Part shown: piece by piece, positions 48,844 to 58,602 of the stretch
Position numbering within the stretch: the first letter of the stretch is position 1
Layout: the number at the start of each line of letters is the position of its first letter
Assembly (NCBI RefSeq): GCF_014201095.1
Contig: NZ_JACHDN010000001.1
Span: 4,340,001-4,404,000 of the forward strand
Length of the DNA: 64,000 nt
Reading direction: 5' to 3'
Source: Cellulomonas hominis
GTDB taxonomy: Bacteria; Actinomycetota; Actinomycetes; Actinomycetales; Cellulomonadaceae
Position numbers and translations under genes: made by a program
The notes under the pieces: model-generated
What the model was told of the DNA's origin: nothing
Databases searched by the model: none
The model's input: the letters and a program-made list of their open reading frames with translations, nothing else

Positions 48844-48861
48844 GGCACCGGTCGCGCCGGC

Positions 48862-50424
<1,563 letters not shown>

Positions 50425-50477
50425 GAATGACCTTTCGGCAGCAAAGGGACCCGGTTCGGCGCATCGGGTACCTCGAT

Positions 50478-50483
50478 ATTGTA
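50478..50483 (-). promoter_or_regulatory. -10 hexamer TACAAT of sigA
   Basis: It would start transcription near 50471, giving a 47-nt leader with an AAAGG ribosome binding site. No TTGACA-like -35 is apparent. The rest of the 213-bp gap up to the Usp gene holds nothing recognisable. Confidence 0.5.
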
Positions 50484-50637
50484 CCGGCCGCGCCCACGGC
50501 GGAGCATCGCCGGCGGGTGGCGAGGCCCTGGTCGGCGCGGCAGGTGACCCTGTCAGATGTGCTCAACGCGCGGGACCGCCCCAGGATTCCCCGCGCGACA
50601 CCCCCGGTGGCCCGGGCGTGTCCCCGGGCGGGGGTGG

Positions 50638-51036
50638 TCAGCTCGGGTCGGGCTTGACCGCGAGCACGGGGCACGGGGAGTCGAGCAGGATGCGCTGCGC
50701 GTTGGCGCCGAGGATCAGCTTGCCGACGGGGCTGCGCCGCCGCAGGCCGATCACGATGAGCGTCGCGCCGGTCTCCTCCGCCGTGGCGATGAGGTCCTCG
50801 GCCACGTCGCGGCCGCCGGCGATCACCCGGACGTCGTGCGGGATCCCCCGGGACTCGAGGGACCCGCGCGCCTCGTCGAGCGCCGCGGCCAGCTCCGCCT
50901 TGTGCTCGTCGCTCTCGTCGCCGCGCTCGCTCACGACCACGACGAGCGGCTCCGAGCGGCGGACCGCCTCCCCCGTCGCGGCGGTGAGGGCGGCACGCCC
51001 CTCGACCGTCGCCAGGTACCCGACCACGATGCTCAT
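50638..51036 (-). CDS. Universal stress protein (UspA family)
   Basis: 132 residues from ATG 51036 behind GAGGAGC. The C-terminal ATP-binding motif GLRRRSPVGKLILGANAQRILLDSPCPVLAV (G-2x-G-9x-G-S/T-like) is present, so it is probably a nucleotide-binding type. N-terminal SIVVGYLATVEGRAAL is the first strand. Single-domain. Confidence 0.92.
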   Translation of the reverse strand: MSIVVGYLATVEGRAALTAATGEAVRRSEPLVVVVSERGDESDEHKAELAAALDEARGSLESRGIPHDVRVIAGGRDVAEDLIATAEETGATLIVIGLRRRSPVGKLILGANAQRILLDSPCPVLAVKPDPS

Positions 51037-51163
51037 GGGTGCTCCTCGCGCGTGTGCTCGACGTCTGCGGCGGGCCACCGGTGCGCCGTCGCGCGGGTGC
51101 TGCCGTGGACCGTGGTCCGACCGTACCGGAACGCCTCCGTCGGCACGACCGACCGCGACGCGC

Positions 51164-52609
51164 TCAGCAGCCACGACGCAGCCAGCCCGGCGGCAGGCCG
51201 AGCGCGAGCGCCCGGTCGAGCAGCTCGGCGAGCCGGTGCCCCGGGTCGTGCGCCAGCGCCTGCTCGACCAGCACGCGGGCGCGCACGCCGTCCCCGCACC
51301 ACCACGCCAGCAGCGCCAGCACGGTCAGTGCCGGCGCCTGCCGGCCGGCGCGGCCGTGGGCGGCCACCGCCTCGAGCACCTGGCACGCCGCGTCGACGAG
51401 CGCCTCGTCGGGCTCCCGCGCGCGGCGCGGCTCGACGAGGGTGTCGAGCGCGCGGCGCACGCCGGCCGACACCGCGCCCGCCTCGCGCCGCCACGCGCCG
51501 CGGTGCCGCCCGCCGTCGGGTGCACCGTCGACCGGGTCGGGCGCGCCCCGCCCGTCCGGCACCCGCCGCCCGCCGACCGGCGGCCACGCCGGCACGGTCG
51601 CGCGCGGGACGACCTCCTCCGGGTCGTCCGGGTCGTCCGGGTCGCCGGGCTCGTCCTCGTCGTCGAGGCCCTCCTCGTCCCACGGGCCCGACGGGCCCAG
51701 CGGCGCGTGCCGGACGAGGGCGTCCGCGAGCTCCTCGTCCGGCGCCACGAGGGTCAGGACGACCGCGTCCCGCAGGGCGGTGTCGTCGAGCGCGGCCTCG
51801 ATCCGCCCGACCTGTGCCGGGCCGAGGTCGGCAGGCTCGTCCGGGCCCGCCTCCAGCGCCGCGGCCAGCGCGGTGCGCCACGTCTGCAGCGAGCGCTGCC
51901 GCCACGCCAGCACGTCCGCGGACCCCACCGCCCGCCGCCGGGCATCGGCCCAGCGCGACCGCGCGGCCGCCGCGGACCGCCGTCGCCCCGCCGTGGCCCG
52001 GGGAACCACGCCCACGTCGTCCCGGGACCGGAGCACCTCCGGCGGGGCGGTCCCCCACGGGTCGGGGTCCCCCAGGTCGGCGAGCGGCCGGCCGGCCGGC
52101 GGGCAGCAGCGGGCGTCCCGGCAGCCGAGCCCGAGGTAGCGGTCCCCGGTCACGAGCCACACGGCGAGCGGTCCGACGTCCTCGAGGGCGGCGCACGCCG
52201 CGGCGGCCGCGCGGCTCGCGGTCGCGCCGGGGTCGGCGCGCAGCCCCTCGTCCGGGCGCCGCGGGTCCGGCCCGTCGCAGCACACGACCACGACGACCTC
52301 GCTCGCGCCGTCGGCCACCAGGTGCCCGGCGAGCCGGCCGAGCAGCTCCGGCCCCGAGGGGCACAGCAGGTCGGGCAGGGCGATGCGGGCGATGAGCCCG
52401 GGCGTCCGGTCCGGTCCGCGCAGCGCGACCGCGAGCACGCAGTCGCGCGGCCGGAACCGGAGCTCGCGCGGGAGCCGGGCGAGCAGGGTGCGCGCCGCAC
52501 CGCGGGCAGGACCGCGGTCGGGGCACGTGCCGGGGTCGGGCGGGGCGGCGGGGCCGGGCGGGGTGGTGGCGAGGTCGGGCCGGGTGCTGGCGGTCGTCTG
52601 CGTCGTCAT
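51164..52609 (-). CDS. DUF4192 domain protein
   Basis: 481 residues from ATG 52609 with GGGGTGG just upstream. The DUF4192 core includes LLARLPRELRFRPRDCVLAVALRG and later ALTVLALLAWWCGDGVRARVLVEQALAHDPGHRLAELL, a TPR-like closing segment. The middle is acidic and Pro-rich (DEDEPGDPDDPDDPEE). Actinobacteria-specific; function unknown. Confidence 0.87.
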   Translation of the reverse strand: MTTQTTASTRPDLATTPPGPAAPPDPGTCPDRGPARGAARTLLARLPRELRFRPRDCVLAVALRGPDRTPGLIARIALPDLLCPSGPELLGRLAGHLVADGASEVVVVVCCDGPDPRRPDEGLRADPGATASRAAAAACAALEDVGPLAVWLVTGDRYLGLGCRDARCCPPAGRPLADLGDPDPWGTAPPEVLRSRDDVGVVPRATAGRRRSAAAARSRWADARRRAVGSADVLAWRQRSLQTWRTALAAALEAGPDEPADLGPAQVGRIEAALDDTALRDAVVLTLVAPDEELADALVRHAPLGPSGPWDEEGLDDEDEPGDPDDPDDPEEVVPRATVPAWPPVGGRRVPDGRGAPDPVDGAPDGGRHRGAWRREAGAVSAGVRRALDTLVEPRRAREPDEALVDAACQVLEAVAAHGRAGRQAPALTVLALLAWWCGDGVRARVLVEQALAHDPGHRLAELLDRALALGLPPGWLRRGC

Positions 52610-52724
52610 GCCGACCACCCCAGCGCGCCCCGCACTCCGCCGTGAGTGCCCCGGCCGCCGGCCTGGGGACCACGCACGCCGTCCGACCCTGTGGAGGACT
52701 CGGTGACCGCTCGTGGAGCGGCGC

Positions 52725-52730
52725 TACTGT
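52725..52730 (+). promoter_or_regulatory. -10 hexamer TACTGT
   Basis: It ends 6 nt before GTG 52737 and decides that start over the GTG at 52713. Confidence 0.45.
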
Positions 52731-52736
52731 GTCGGC

Positions 52737-53264
52737 GTGCTCGCCCGCCCCCGCACGGTCCTCCGCCTCACGCCCCTCGTCGTGGCCGCCGTCCTCGCCA
52801 CCGCGTCGTGCTCGGCGGACAGCGACGGGCCCGCACCGACGGCCACGTCCACCGCCGCCCCGGACCTGACGGCACCGTCGCCGACGGAGTCGCTGCTGCC
52901 GAGCCCGTCGTCGACCGGCTCGGCCGTCGGCGGGCTGGCCCCCGGGTTCCCGTCCGACCTCGTCGCCCCGCCCGAGGGCAGCGAGATCCTCGTGTCCAGC
53001 GCCGAGACCGACGCCGCGACCGGTCTGACGGTCATCAGCCTCAACCTGCGCACCCCGCTCGCCACCGCGGACCTGGTGCAGGCGGTGCGCGACCAGCTGG
53101 CTGCGGCGGGCTTCGCGGAGACCGTCCTGGACGCCGCGTCGTCCGGGCTGGCGGCCTCGTCGACGTTCGTCCGCGGCAGCGACGGCACCGAGCTCCTGAC
53201 GCTCGGGGTGCTGGACCGCGACGGCATCCGGACGCTGACGCTGGGCGGGTCGGTCCGCCTGTGA
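52737..53264 (+). CDS. Probable secreted lipoprotein of unknown function
   Basis: 175 residues. A basic N-terminus and hydrophobic core (VLRLTPLVVAAVLATASC) end in a Cys that may be lipidated; the lipobox ATAS-C is a weak match. A Ser/Pro/Thr-rich linker to about residue 60 is followed by a compact domain (EILVSSAETDAATGLTVISLNL; LVQAVRDQLAAAGFAETVL). No family recognised. Confidence 0.7.
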   Translation: MLARPRTVLRLTPLVVAAVLATASCSADSDGPAPTATSTAAPDLTAPSPTESLLPSPSSTGSAVGGLAPGFPSDLVAPPEGSEILVSSAETDAATGLTVISLNLRTPLATADLVQAVRDQLAAAGFAETVLDAASSGLAASSTFVRGSDGTELLTLGVLDRDGIRTLTLGGSVRL

Positions 53265-53269
53265 GGCCC

Positions 53270-53275
53270 TAGGCT
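53270..53275 (+). promoter_or_regulatory. -10 hexamer TAGGCT of the polyprenyl synthetase gene
   Basis: It ends 6 nt before GTG 53282, immediately after the lipoprotein stop codon, so this gene has its own leaderless promoter despite the 17-bp gap. Confidence 0.55.
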
Positions 53276-53281
53276 CGCGGC

Positions 53282-54400
53282 GTGAGCCCCGCCCCCGCCC
53301 TGGTCGACGTCGAGGATCTCCGGACCCGGGTCGACGCCCTGCTGACGGCGCACGTGGAGGGGCTGGTCCCCGAGCTCGCCGCGTCGGGCGCGGGCGCGGC
53401 GCCGCTGGCCGACGAGCTCGGCCGGATGCTCGGCGGCGGCAAGCGGCTCCGCGCCGCGTTCTGCTACTGGTCCTGGCGCGCGCACGGCGGGGCGCCCGGG
53501 TCCACGGAGGCCGACGTGGTGCTGCGCGTCGGCGCCGCGCTCGAGCTGTTCCAGGCTGCGGCGCTGTTCCACGACGACGTGATGGACGACTCCGACACCC
53601 GCCGGGGCCGCCCGTCCGCGCACCGCCGGTTCGCCGCGCTGCACGCCGACGAGAAGTGGTCCGGCGACCCCCGCCGGTTCGGGGAGTCCGCGGCGATCCT
53701 GCTCGGCGACCTGGCGCTGGTGGCGAGCGAGCGCGAGTTCGTGCACGCCGTCGCCGACCTCGACCCAGGGCGCCGCGCCCGCGCGCACGCGGTGTTCGAG
53801 CGGATGCGCACCGAGGTGACCGTCGGCCAGTACCTCGACCTGCTCGCCCAGGTGCTCCCGTGGGGCGACGACCCGGCGGCGGACGAGGCGCGCGCTCGCG
53901 AGGTCATCGTCGCGAAGACCGCCCGCTACTCCGTGGAGAACCCCCTGCTGCTGGGCGCGGTGCTCGCCGGGGCGGACGAGGTGGCGCTCGAGTCGATCCG
54001 CGAGTACGGCCTGCCGCTCGGCGAGGCCTTCCAGCTCCGCGACGACCTGCTCGGGGTGTTCGGCGACCCGGAGGCCACGGGCAAGCCGGCGGGCGACGAC
54101 CTCCGCGAGGGCAAGCGCACCGTGCTCGTCGCGCGGGCGATGGGCCGCGCGGTCGCGACGGGCGACGCGGAGCTCGCGGACGCGCTGCACGCCGGGCTCG
54201 GGGACCGCGGCCTCGACGACGCCTCCTGCCGGGCGCTCGCCGACCGGATCGCCGGCAGCGGCGCGGTCGCCGAGGTGGAGGATCTGATCGCGGGGCTCGG
54301 CGACCGGGCGTTCGCCGCGCTCGCCGCCGCGCCGCTGGCCGAGGACGGCCGGGACATGCTGGTCCGCCTGGCCCACGCGGCGGTCGACCGCCGCGCCTGA
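53282..54400 (+). CDS. Polyprenyl diphosphate synthase (GGPP-synthase-like)
   Basis: 372 residues. Chain-elongating trans-prenyltransferase: GGGKRLRAAFCYWSW (IPP binding), HDDVMDDSDTRRGRP (first Asp-rich motif) and FQLRDDLLGVFGD (second Asp-rich motif). Product length cannot be read with certainty. It corresponds in position to Rv2173 (idsA2) of M. tuberculosis, beside the Rv2175c homologue. Could supply geranylgeranyl or longer diphosphates for quinone or lipid synthesis. Confidence 0.93.
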   Translation: MSPAPALVDVEDLRTRVDALLTAHVEGLVPELAASGAGAAPLADELGRMLGGGKRLRAAFCYWSWRAHGGAPGSTEADVVLRVGAALELFQAAALFHDDVMDDSDTRRGRPSAHRRFAALHADEKWSGDPRRFGESAAILLGDLALVASEREFVHAVADLDPGRRARAHAVFERMRTEVTVGQYLDLLAQVLPWGDDPAADEARAREVIVAKTARYSVENPLLLGAVLAGADEVALESIREYGLPLGEAFQLRDDLLGVFGDPEATGKPAGDDLREGKRTVLVARAMGRAVATGDAELADALHAGLGDRGLDDASCRALADRIAGSGAVAEVEDLIAGLGDRAFAALAAAPLAEDGRDMLVRLAHAAVDRRA

Positions 54401-54417
54401 GCCGGCCAGGCCCGGAC

Positions 54418-54843
54418 CTAGAGCTGGGCCTGCGCCCGGCGGCGCACCTCGGTCTTGTGGCCGGCCCGCAGGGCGTCGACCGGCCGGCCCGGCAGCGACT
54501 CGTCCGGCGTGAACAGCCAGACGATCGCCTCCGCGTCGGAGAACCCGGTGTCCCCGAGCACGGACAGCGTGCCCTGCAGGGACGCGAGCACGGCCGCGCG
54601 CGCGACCGGGGCGTCGTCGTCGGCGTCGCCGTGCGGGTCGGCCACCGGGTTCGCGGCGTCCACCGGCACCAGGAAGGCGGCCGGGACGCTCAGCACCGGG
54701 GGCTCGCCCCGGCGCACGCCCACGAGGCGGCGCTCCTTGAGGAGGCGGCGGACCTTGCCGGCGTCGATGCCGAGCTCGTCGGCCACGTCGGGCACGGTCA
54801 GCCAGGAGTCGACCAGGTCATCGGGCTGGGGCTGCGCAGTCAC
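54418..54843 (-). CDS. Rv2175c-type DNA-binding protein
   Basis: 141 residues from GTG 54843, which lies 7 nt after TACGCT. A MerR-like winged HTH (WLTVPDVADELGIDAGKVRRLLKERRLVGVRRGE) occupies the N-terminal half; the C-terminal region ends TGFSDAEAIVWLFTPDESLPGRPVDALRAGHKTEVRRRAQ. In M. tuberculosis Rv2175c is phosphorylated by PknL, which loosens its DNA binding; here a PknL-type kinase is 1.7 kb away. Confidence 0.9.
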   Translation of the reverse strand: MTAQPQPDDLVDSWLTVPDVADELGIDAGKVRRLLKERRLVGVRRGEPPVLSVPAAFLVPVDAANPVADPHGDADDDAPVARAAVLASLQGTLSVLGDTGFSDAEAIVWLFTPDESLPGRPVDALRAGHKTEVRRRAQAQL

Positions 54844-54850
54844 GCGGGCC

Positions 54851-54856
54851 AGCGTA
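54851..54856 (-). promoter_or_regulatory. -10 hexamer TACGCT of the Rv2175c homologue
   Basis: It ends 7 nt before GTG 54843; leaderless start likely. Confidence 0.5.
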
Positions 54857-54989
54857 CCGAGCCCGGCGGCCGGGGGCCGTTCGCCCGCTCGGCGCACCCT
54901 GCTCCCCCGCGGGTGTGATGCCGGCGCCCGGAAAGCACTGGTCAAACGGACATATCACCCGCCCGCTTCCCACCCCCGCGCCCGTGGGC

Positions 54990-54995
54990 TACCGT
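54990..54995 (+). promoter_or_regulatory. -10 hexamer TACCGT of the LysM/SLT gene
   Basis: It would start transcription near 55002, placing the GTCAC repeats at the very beginning of a leader of about 79 nt. Confidence 0.4.
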
Positions 54996-55002
54996 CGCAC
55001 TG

Positions 55003-55034
55003 GTCACTTCAGTCACATCAGTCACACACGTCAC
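55003..55034 (+). promoter_or_regulatory. Four GTCAC direct repeats at exact 9-bp spacing
   Basis: GTCAC begins at 55003, 55012, 55021 and 55030. The 9-mer units (GTCACTTCA, GTCACATCA, GTCACACAC, GTCACGCGC) resemble the GTCACAgcg-like direct repeats bound by the response regulator MtrA, which controls cell-wall hydrolase genes in Actinobacteria. MtrA binding is inferred. Confidence 0.6.
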
Positions 55035-55080
55035 GCGCACCACTCCAGCACCACGCGCTCTCAGCACAGGGGTCCCCACC

Positions 55081-56487
55081 ATGACGCAGCCCGCCCTCGC
55101 CCTCACGGACCAGGCCGACCTCCGCCAGGACGGCACCCCGGCCCGCACGCCCGGGCGCCGCGGCCGCCGGCTCGCGACCGGGACCGGCGCGATCGCCATC
55201 GCCGCCGTCGCCGTGACCGCCACCGGCGGCGTCGCGCACGCGGACGAGCAGCACACGGTGCGCTCGGGCGACACCGTCAGCCACATCGCCGCCCGCCACG
55301 GCACGACGGTGTCCGCGGTGCGCTCGGCCAACGGCCTCGACGCGCGCGCCTTCATCCGCGAGGGCCAGCGCCTCACCATCCCGACGTCCGGAACCGCCGC
55401 GGCTCCCGCAGCCGCAGCCGCGCCCGCCGCCACCGGCGGGTCGCACACCGTCGCCTCCGGCGAGACCGTCTCGGCCATCGCGAAGAAGTACGGCACCACC
55501 GTCTCCGCCGTCGTCGCCGCCAACGGGCTCGACTCCCGCGCGTTCATCCGCGTCGGCCAGACCCTGAGCATCCCCGGCACCGGCGCCACCGCCCCGGCCA
55601 CCGCAGCCGCGCCCGCCGCCACCGGCGGGTCCCACACCGTCGCCTCCGGCGAGACCGTCTCGGCCATCGCGAAGAAGTACGGCACCACCGTCTCCGCCGT
55701 CGTCGCCGCCAACGGGCTCGACTCCCGCGCGTTCATCCGCGTCGGCCAGACCCTCAGCATCCCCGGCACCGGCGCCACCGCCCCGGCCACCGCAGCCGCC
55801 CCCGCAGCCGCCACCGGCGGGTCCCACACCGTCGCCTCCGGCGAGACCGTCTCGGCCATCGCGAAGAAGTACGGCACCACCGTCTCCGCCGTCGTCGCCG
55901 CCAACGGGCTCGACTCCCGCGCGTTCATCCGCGTCGGCCAGACCCTGAGCATCCCCGGCACCGGCGCCACCGCCACGGCCGCCGCCGCGACGTCGGGCAC
56001 CACGCTGGTCGGCAACACGTTCCTCGGCCGCACCTACGCGCCGAGCGTCGTCGCCTCCGCCAACGCGAACAAGGCCACGCTCCTCGCCATGGGCGTCCCC
56101 TCCAAGAGCGCGATGCAGGCCAAGGTCGCCGCGACCGCCCGCACCATGGGCGTCGACCCGGCCCTCGCGCAGGCGATCGCCACCCAGGAGTCCGGCTTCG
56201 ACCAGACCGCCGTGTCCCCGGCCAACGCGATCGGCACGATGCAGGTCATCCCGACCTCCGGCGAGTGGGCCTCGCAGCTCGTGGGGCGCGACCTCAACCT
56301 GCTGGACCCGGACGACAACGTGGTGGCCGGCGTCGCGATCCTGCGCCAGCTCGTGAAGACGTCGCCGGACCTGCCGACGGCCATCGCCTCGTACTACCAG
56401 GGCGCCGGCTCCGTGAAGCGGAACGGCATGTTCAGCGACACCCGGCGGTACGTCGCGAACGTCCAGACGCTGATGGCGCGCTACTGA
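55081..56487 (+). CDS. Secreted LysM / lytic-transglycosylase-fold cell wall protein
   Basis: 468 residues. A long signal peptide (basic RRGRR, then AIAIAAVAVTATGGVAHA with likely cleavage after AHA, residue 54). Four LysM peptidoglycan-binding modules: a divergent first (HTVRSGDTVSHIAARHGTTV) and three near-identical copies of HTVASGETVSAIAKKYGTTV. A C-terminal SLT (lysozyme-like) domain carries IATQESGFD with the catalytic Glu, then IGTMQVIP and IASYYQGAGSV. It should cleave or remodel peptidoglycan outside the cell. Confidence 0.93.
   Translation: MTQPALALTDQADLRQDGTPARTPGRRGRRLATGTGAIAIAAVAVTATGGVAHADEQHTVRSGDTVSHIAARHGTTVSAVRSANGLDARAFIREGQRLTIPTSGTAAAPAAAAAPAATGGSHTVASGETVSAIAKKYGTTVSAVVAANGLDSRAFIRVGQTLSIPGTGATAPATAAAPAATGGSHTVASGETVSAIAKKYGTTVSAVVAANGLDSRAFIRVGQTLSIPGTGATAPATAAAPAAATGGSHTVASGETVSAIAKKYGTTVSAVVAANGLDSRAFIRVGQTLSIPGTGATATAAAATSGTTLVGNTFLGRTYAPSVVASANANKATLLAMGVPSKSAMQAKVAATARTMGVDPALAQAIATQESGFDQTAVSPANAIGTMQVIPTSGEWASQLVGRDLNLLDPDDNVVAGVAILRQLVKTSPDLPTAIASYYQGAGSVKRNGMFSDTRRYVANVQTLMARY
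55431..55975 (+). repeat. Three near-identical LysM-coding tandem repeats
   Basis: Units start at 55431, 55620 and 55812 (periods 189 and 192 bp). About 160 bp of each are the same at DNA level except for a few changes (for example CTGAGC/CTCAGC and TCGCAC/TCCCAC); the third linker has one extra Ala codon. Confidence 0.92.
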
Positions 56488-56522
56488 GCGCGGGCCTCCC
56501 GGGCTCCCCCACCCCGCGCCCG

Positions 56523-56528
56523 TAGACT
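56523..56528 (+). promoter_or_regulatory. -10 hexamer TAGACT of the kinase gene
   Basis: It ends 7 nt before GTG 56536, with no ribosome binding site. Confidence 0.55.
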
Positions 56529-56535
56529 TCCGCCC

Positions 56536-58518
56536 GTGGGAGCAACCGTCACCGATCCGCTCGTCGGCCAGCTGGTCGACGGGCGCTACGAGGTCGTGTC
56601 GCGCATCGCGCGCGGCGGCATGGCCACGGTGTACCTCGCGGTGGACCGGCGCCTGGACCGGGACGTCGCGCTCAAGGTCATGCACCCGCACCTCGCCGAG
56701 GGCGCCGCGGGCGCGGACTTCGTGGCGCGGTTCCGGCGGGAGGCGCGGGCGGCCGCACGGCTGACGCACCCGGGGCTCGTCGGCGTCTACGACCAGGGCG
56801 TCGACGGCGAGACCTCCTACCTCACGATGGAGTACGTCGACGGCGTGAACCTGCGCCGGCACCTCGCCGAGCGCGGGTCCCTCACCGTCGGCGAGGCGCT
56901 CGACGTGGCCGAGCGGGTGCTGGACGCGCTCGCCGCCGCGCACCGCGCCGGCCTGGTGCACCGGGACGTCAAGCCCGAGAACGTGCTGCTGGCGTCGGAC
57001 GGCCGGATCAAGGTCGCGGACTTCGGGCTGGCCCGGGCGGTCACCGAGGTCACCTCGACGACGACCGGCACGGTGTTCGGCACGGTCGCCTACCTCGCGC
57101 CGGAGCTCGTGGTGCACGGGACCAGCGACGCCCGGACCGACGTGTACGCCGCGGGCGTGCTGCTGTACGAGATGCTCACCGGCGCCCAGCCGTTCACCGG
57201 CGAGACGCCCATCCAGATCGCGTTCCAGCACGTGAACTCCGACGTGCCCGCGCCGTCCGACGCCGCGTCCTGGCTGCCGGTCGAGGTGGACGAGCTCGTC
57301 GCCGCCCTTGCCGCGCGCGAGCCCGACGACCGGCCCGCCGACGCCGCCGCCGCGCTCGCCCTGCTCCGGCGGACCCGCACCGCCCTGGACCCCGCCACAC
57401 TGGCGCGCCGCGCGGACGTGGCGCCCGCCGTCGCGCTCCCCCAGGCCACCGACCCCGACGACGCCCCCGCGGCCGCGGCACCCGGGGACGAGGACCCGGC
57501 ACCCGCCGACGCCACCACCCGGATCGAGGCGCCCGGCCGCACCGTGGCGCTGCCCATCGGCGTCGTCACCGCGTCCGCTCCCGGCACACCGGTACCCGCC
57601 CGGCGGTCCCGCCGGCGGCGCTGGTGGGTGCTCGCCGCCGTCCTGCTCGTCGGCCTGGTCGGCGGCGGGGCGTGGTGGTACACCCAGGTCGGCCCGGGCG
57701 CCTACACGACGGTGCCGGAGGTCTCCGGCCTCACGCAGGACGCCGCCGTGGCGGCGCTCGAGGACGAGGGGCTGACCGCGGACCCCGCGGAGCAGTTCCA
57801 CGACACGGTCGTCGCGGGCACGGTCATCTCCGCCGACCCCGGCGACGGCGACCGGGTCCGCAAGGACGGGACGGTCACGCTCCACGTCTCGCGCGGGCCG
57901 GACTTCGTCGAGGTGCCCGCGGACCTGGTGAAGACGATGCAGGACGAGGCCGCCGCGGTGCTGGACTCGATCGGCGTCGAGTCGGTCGTCGCCGAGGGTG
58001 ACCACTACGACGACGTCGCGGCGATCGGCGAGGTCCTCGCGGCGACGGACAAGGCCGGCAACCCTGTGGGCGCCGGGTCCCAGGTGGTGCGCGGGTCCAC
58101 GGTGACCCTGACGCTGTCCGACGGGCCCGAGCCCGTGACGATCGTGTCGGTGACCCGGGCGACGCTCGAGGAGGCGACCGCGACCCTGGACGGTCTGGGG
58201 CTGAAGGTGGCCGTCGTGGAGGCGTTCAGCGACGACCTCGAGGCCGGCCTGGTCATCTCGCAGGACCCCGTGGGCGGCACCCCCGGGCACCGGACGGACA
58301 CCGTCACCCTGACCGTGTCCAAGGGCCCGGAGACCGTCGAGATGCCGAACCTCCGCGGGAAGCAGTACGACGAGGCGGCTGCCGCCCTGGAGGCGCTGGG
58401 CCTCAAGGCCGAGCGGCAGAACGTCCTCGGCGGCATCTTCGGCACCGTGCGCGACCAGAGCGTCGTCGCCGGCGAGGCCGTGCCGAAGGGCACCACGGTC
58501 CGCCTCACGGTGGTCTGA
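56536..58518 (+). CDS. pknL: PknL-type serine/threonine kinase with four PASTA domains
   Basis: 660 residues. Kinase domain about 14-275: RIARGGMATVY (Gly loop), VALKVM (ATP Lys), HRDVKPENVLL (catalytic loop), KVADFGLARA (DFG) and APELVV. A juxtamembrane linker rich in Ala/Pro leads to one transmembrane helix (RRRRWWVLAAVLLVGLVGGG, about 355-378). Four extracellular PASTA repeats follow, each ending in V-S-x-G-P. PASTA domains bind muropeptides/lipid II. Called PknL from its neighbours (Rv2175c homologue, DAHP synthase); M. tuberculosis PknL itself lacks PASTA domains. Confidence 0.9.
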   Translation: MGATVTDPLVGQLVDGRYEVVSRIARGGMATVYLAVDRRLDRDVALKVMHPHLAEGAAGADFVARFRREARAAARLTHPGLVGVYDQGVDGETSYLTMEYVDGVNLRRHLAERGSLTVGEALDVAERVLDALAAAHRAGLVHRDVKPENVLLASDGRIKVADFGLARAVTEVTSTTTGTVFGTVAYLAPELVVHGTSDARTDVYAAGVLLYEMLTGAQPFTGETPIQIAFQHVNSDVPAPSDAASWLPVEVDELVAALAAREPDDRPADAAAALALLRRTRTALDPATLARRADVAPAVALPQATDPDDAPAAAAPGDEDPAPADATTRIEAPGRTVALPIGVVTASAPGTPVPARRSRRRRWWVLAAVLLVGLVGGGAWWYTQVGPGAYTTVPEVSGLTQDAAVAALEDEGLTADPAEQFHDTVVAGTVISADPGDGDRVRKDGTVTLHVSRGPDFVEVPADLVKTMQDEAAAVLDSIGVESVVAEGDHYDDVAAIGEVLAATDKAGNPVGAGSQVVRGSTVTLTLSDGPEPVTIVSVTRATLEEATATLDGLGLKVAVVEAFSDDLEAGLVISQDPVGGTPGHRTDTVTLTVSKGPETVEMPNLRGKQYDEAAAALEALGLKAERQNVLGGIFGTVRDQSVVAGEAVPKGTTVRLTVV

Positions 58519-58539
58519 CCCGCACACCGCCCGGACGCC

Positions 58540-58576
58540 ACGGCGCCCGCCTCCCGCGAGGGGAGACGGGCGCCGT
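58540..58576. terminator. Bidirectional hairpin terminator
   Basis: Arms ACGGCGCCCG (58540-58549) and CGGGCGCCGT (58567-58576), extended inward by imperfect CCTCCC/GGGAGA pairing, between the convergent kinase and DAHP synthase genes. Confidence 0.75.
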
Positions 58577-58602
58577 CGTGCGTGCGGGCCCGGCCGCCGC
58601 GC

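Noticed and set aside
54860..55080. c-di-AMP (ydaO-type) riboswitch before the wall hydrolase gene
   Set aside because: Such riboswitches precede many actinobacterial hydrolase genes, but the leader here is too short and lacks the conserved core; only the GTCAC repeats stand out.
55431..55975. Possible CRISPR array or VNTR locus
   Set aside because: The repeats are 190 bp, in frame, and encode LysM domains; no short repeat-spacer structure exists anywhere in the window.
55018..58527. 1169-codon minus-strand frame opposite the LysM and kinase genes
   Set aside because: Shadow of two well-supported plus-strand genes; its apparent repeats only mirror the LysM repeats.
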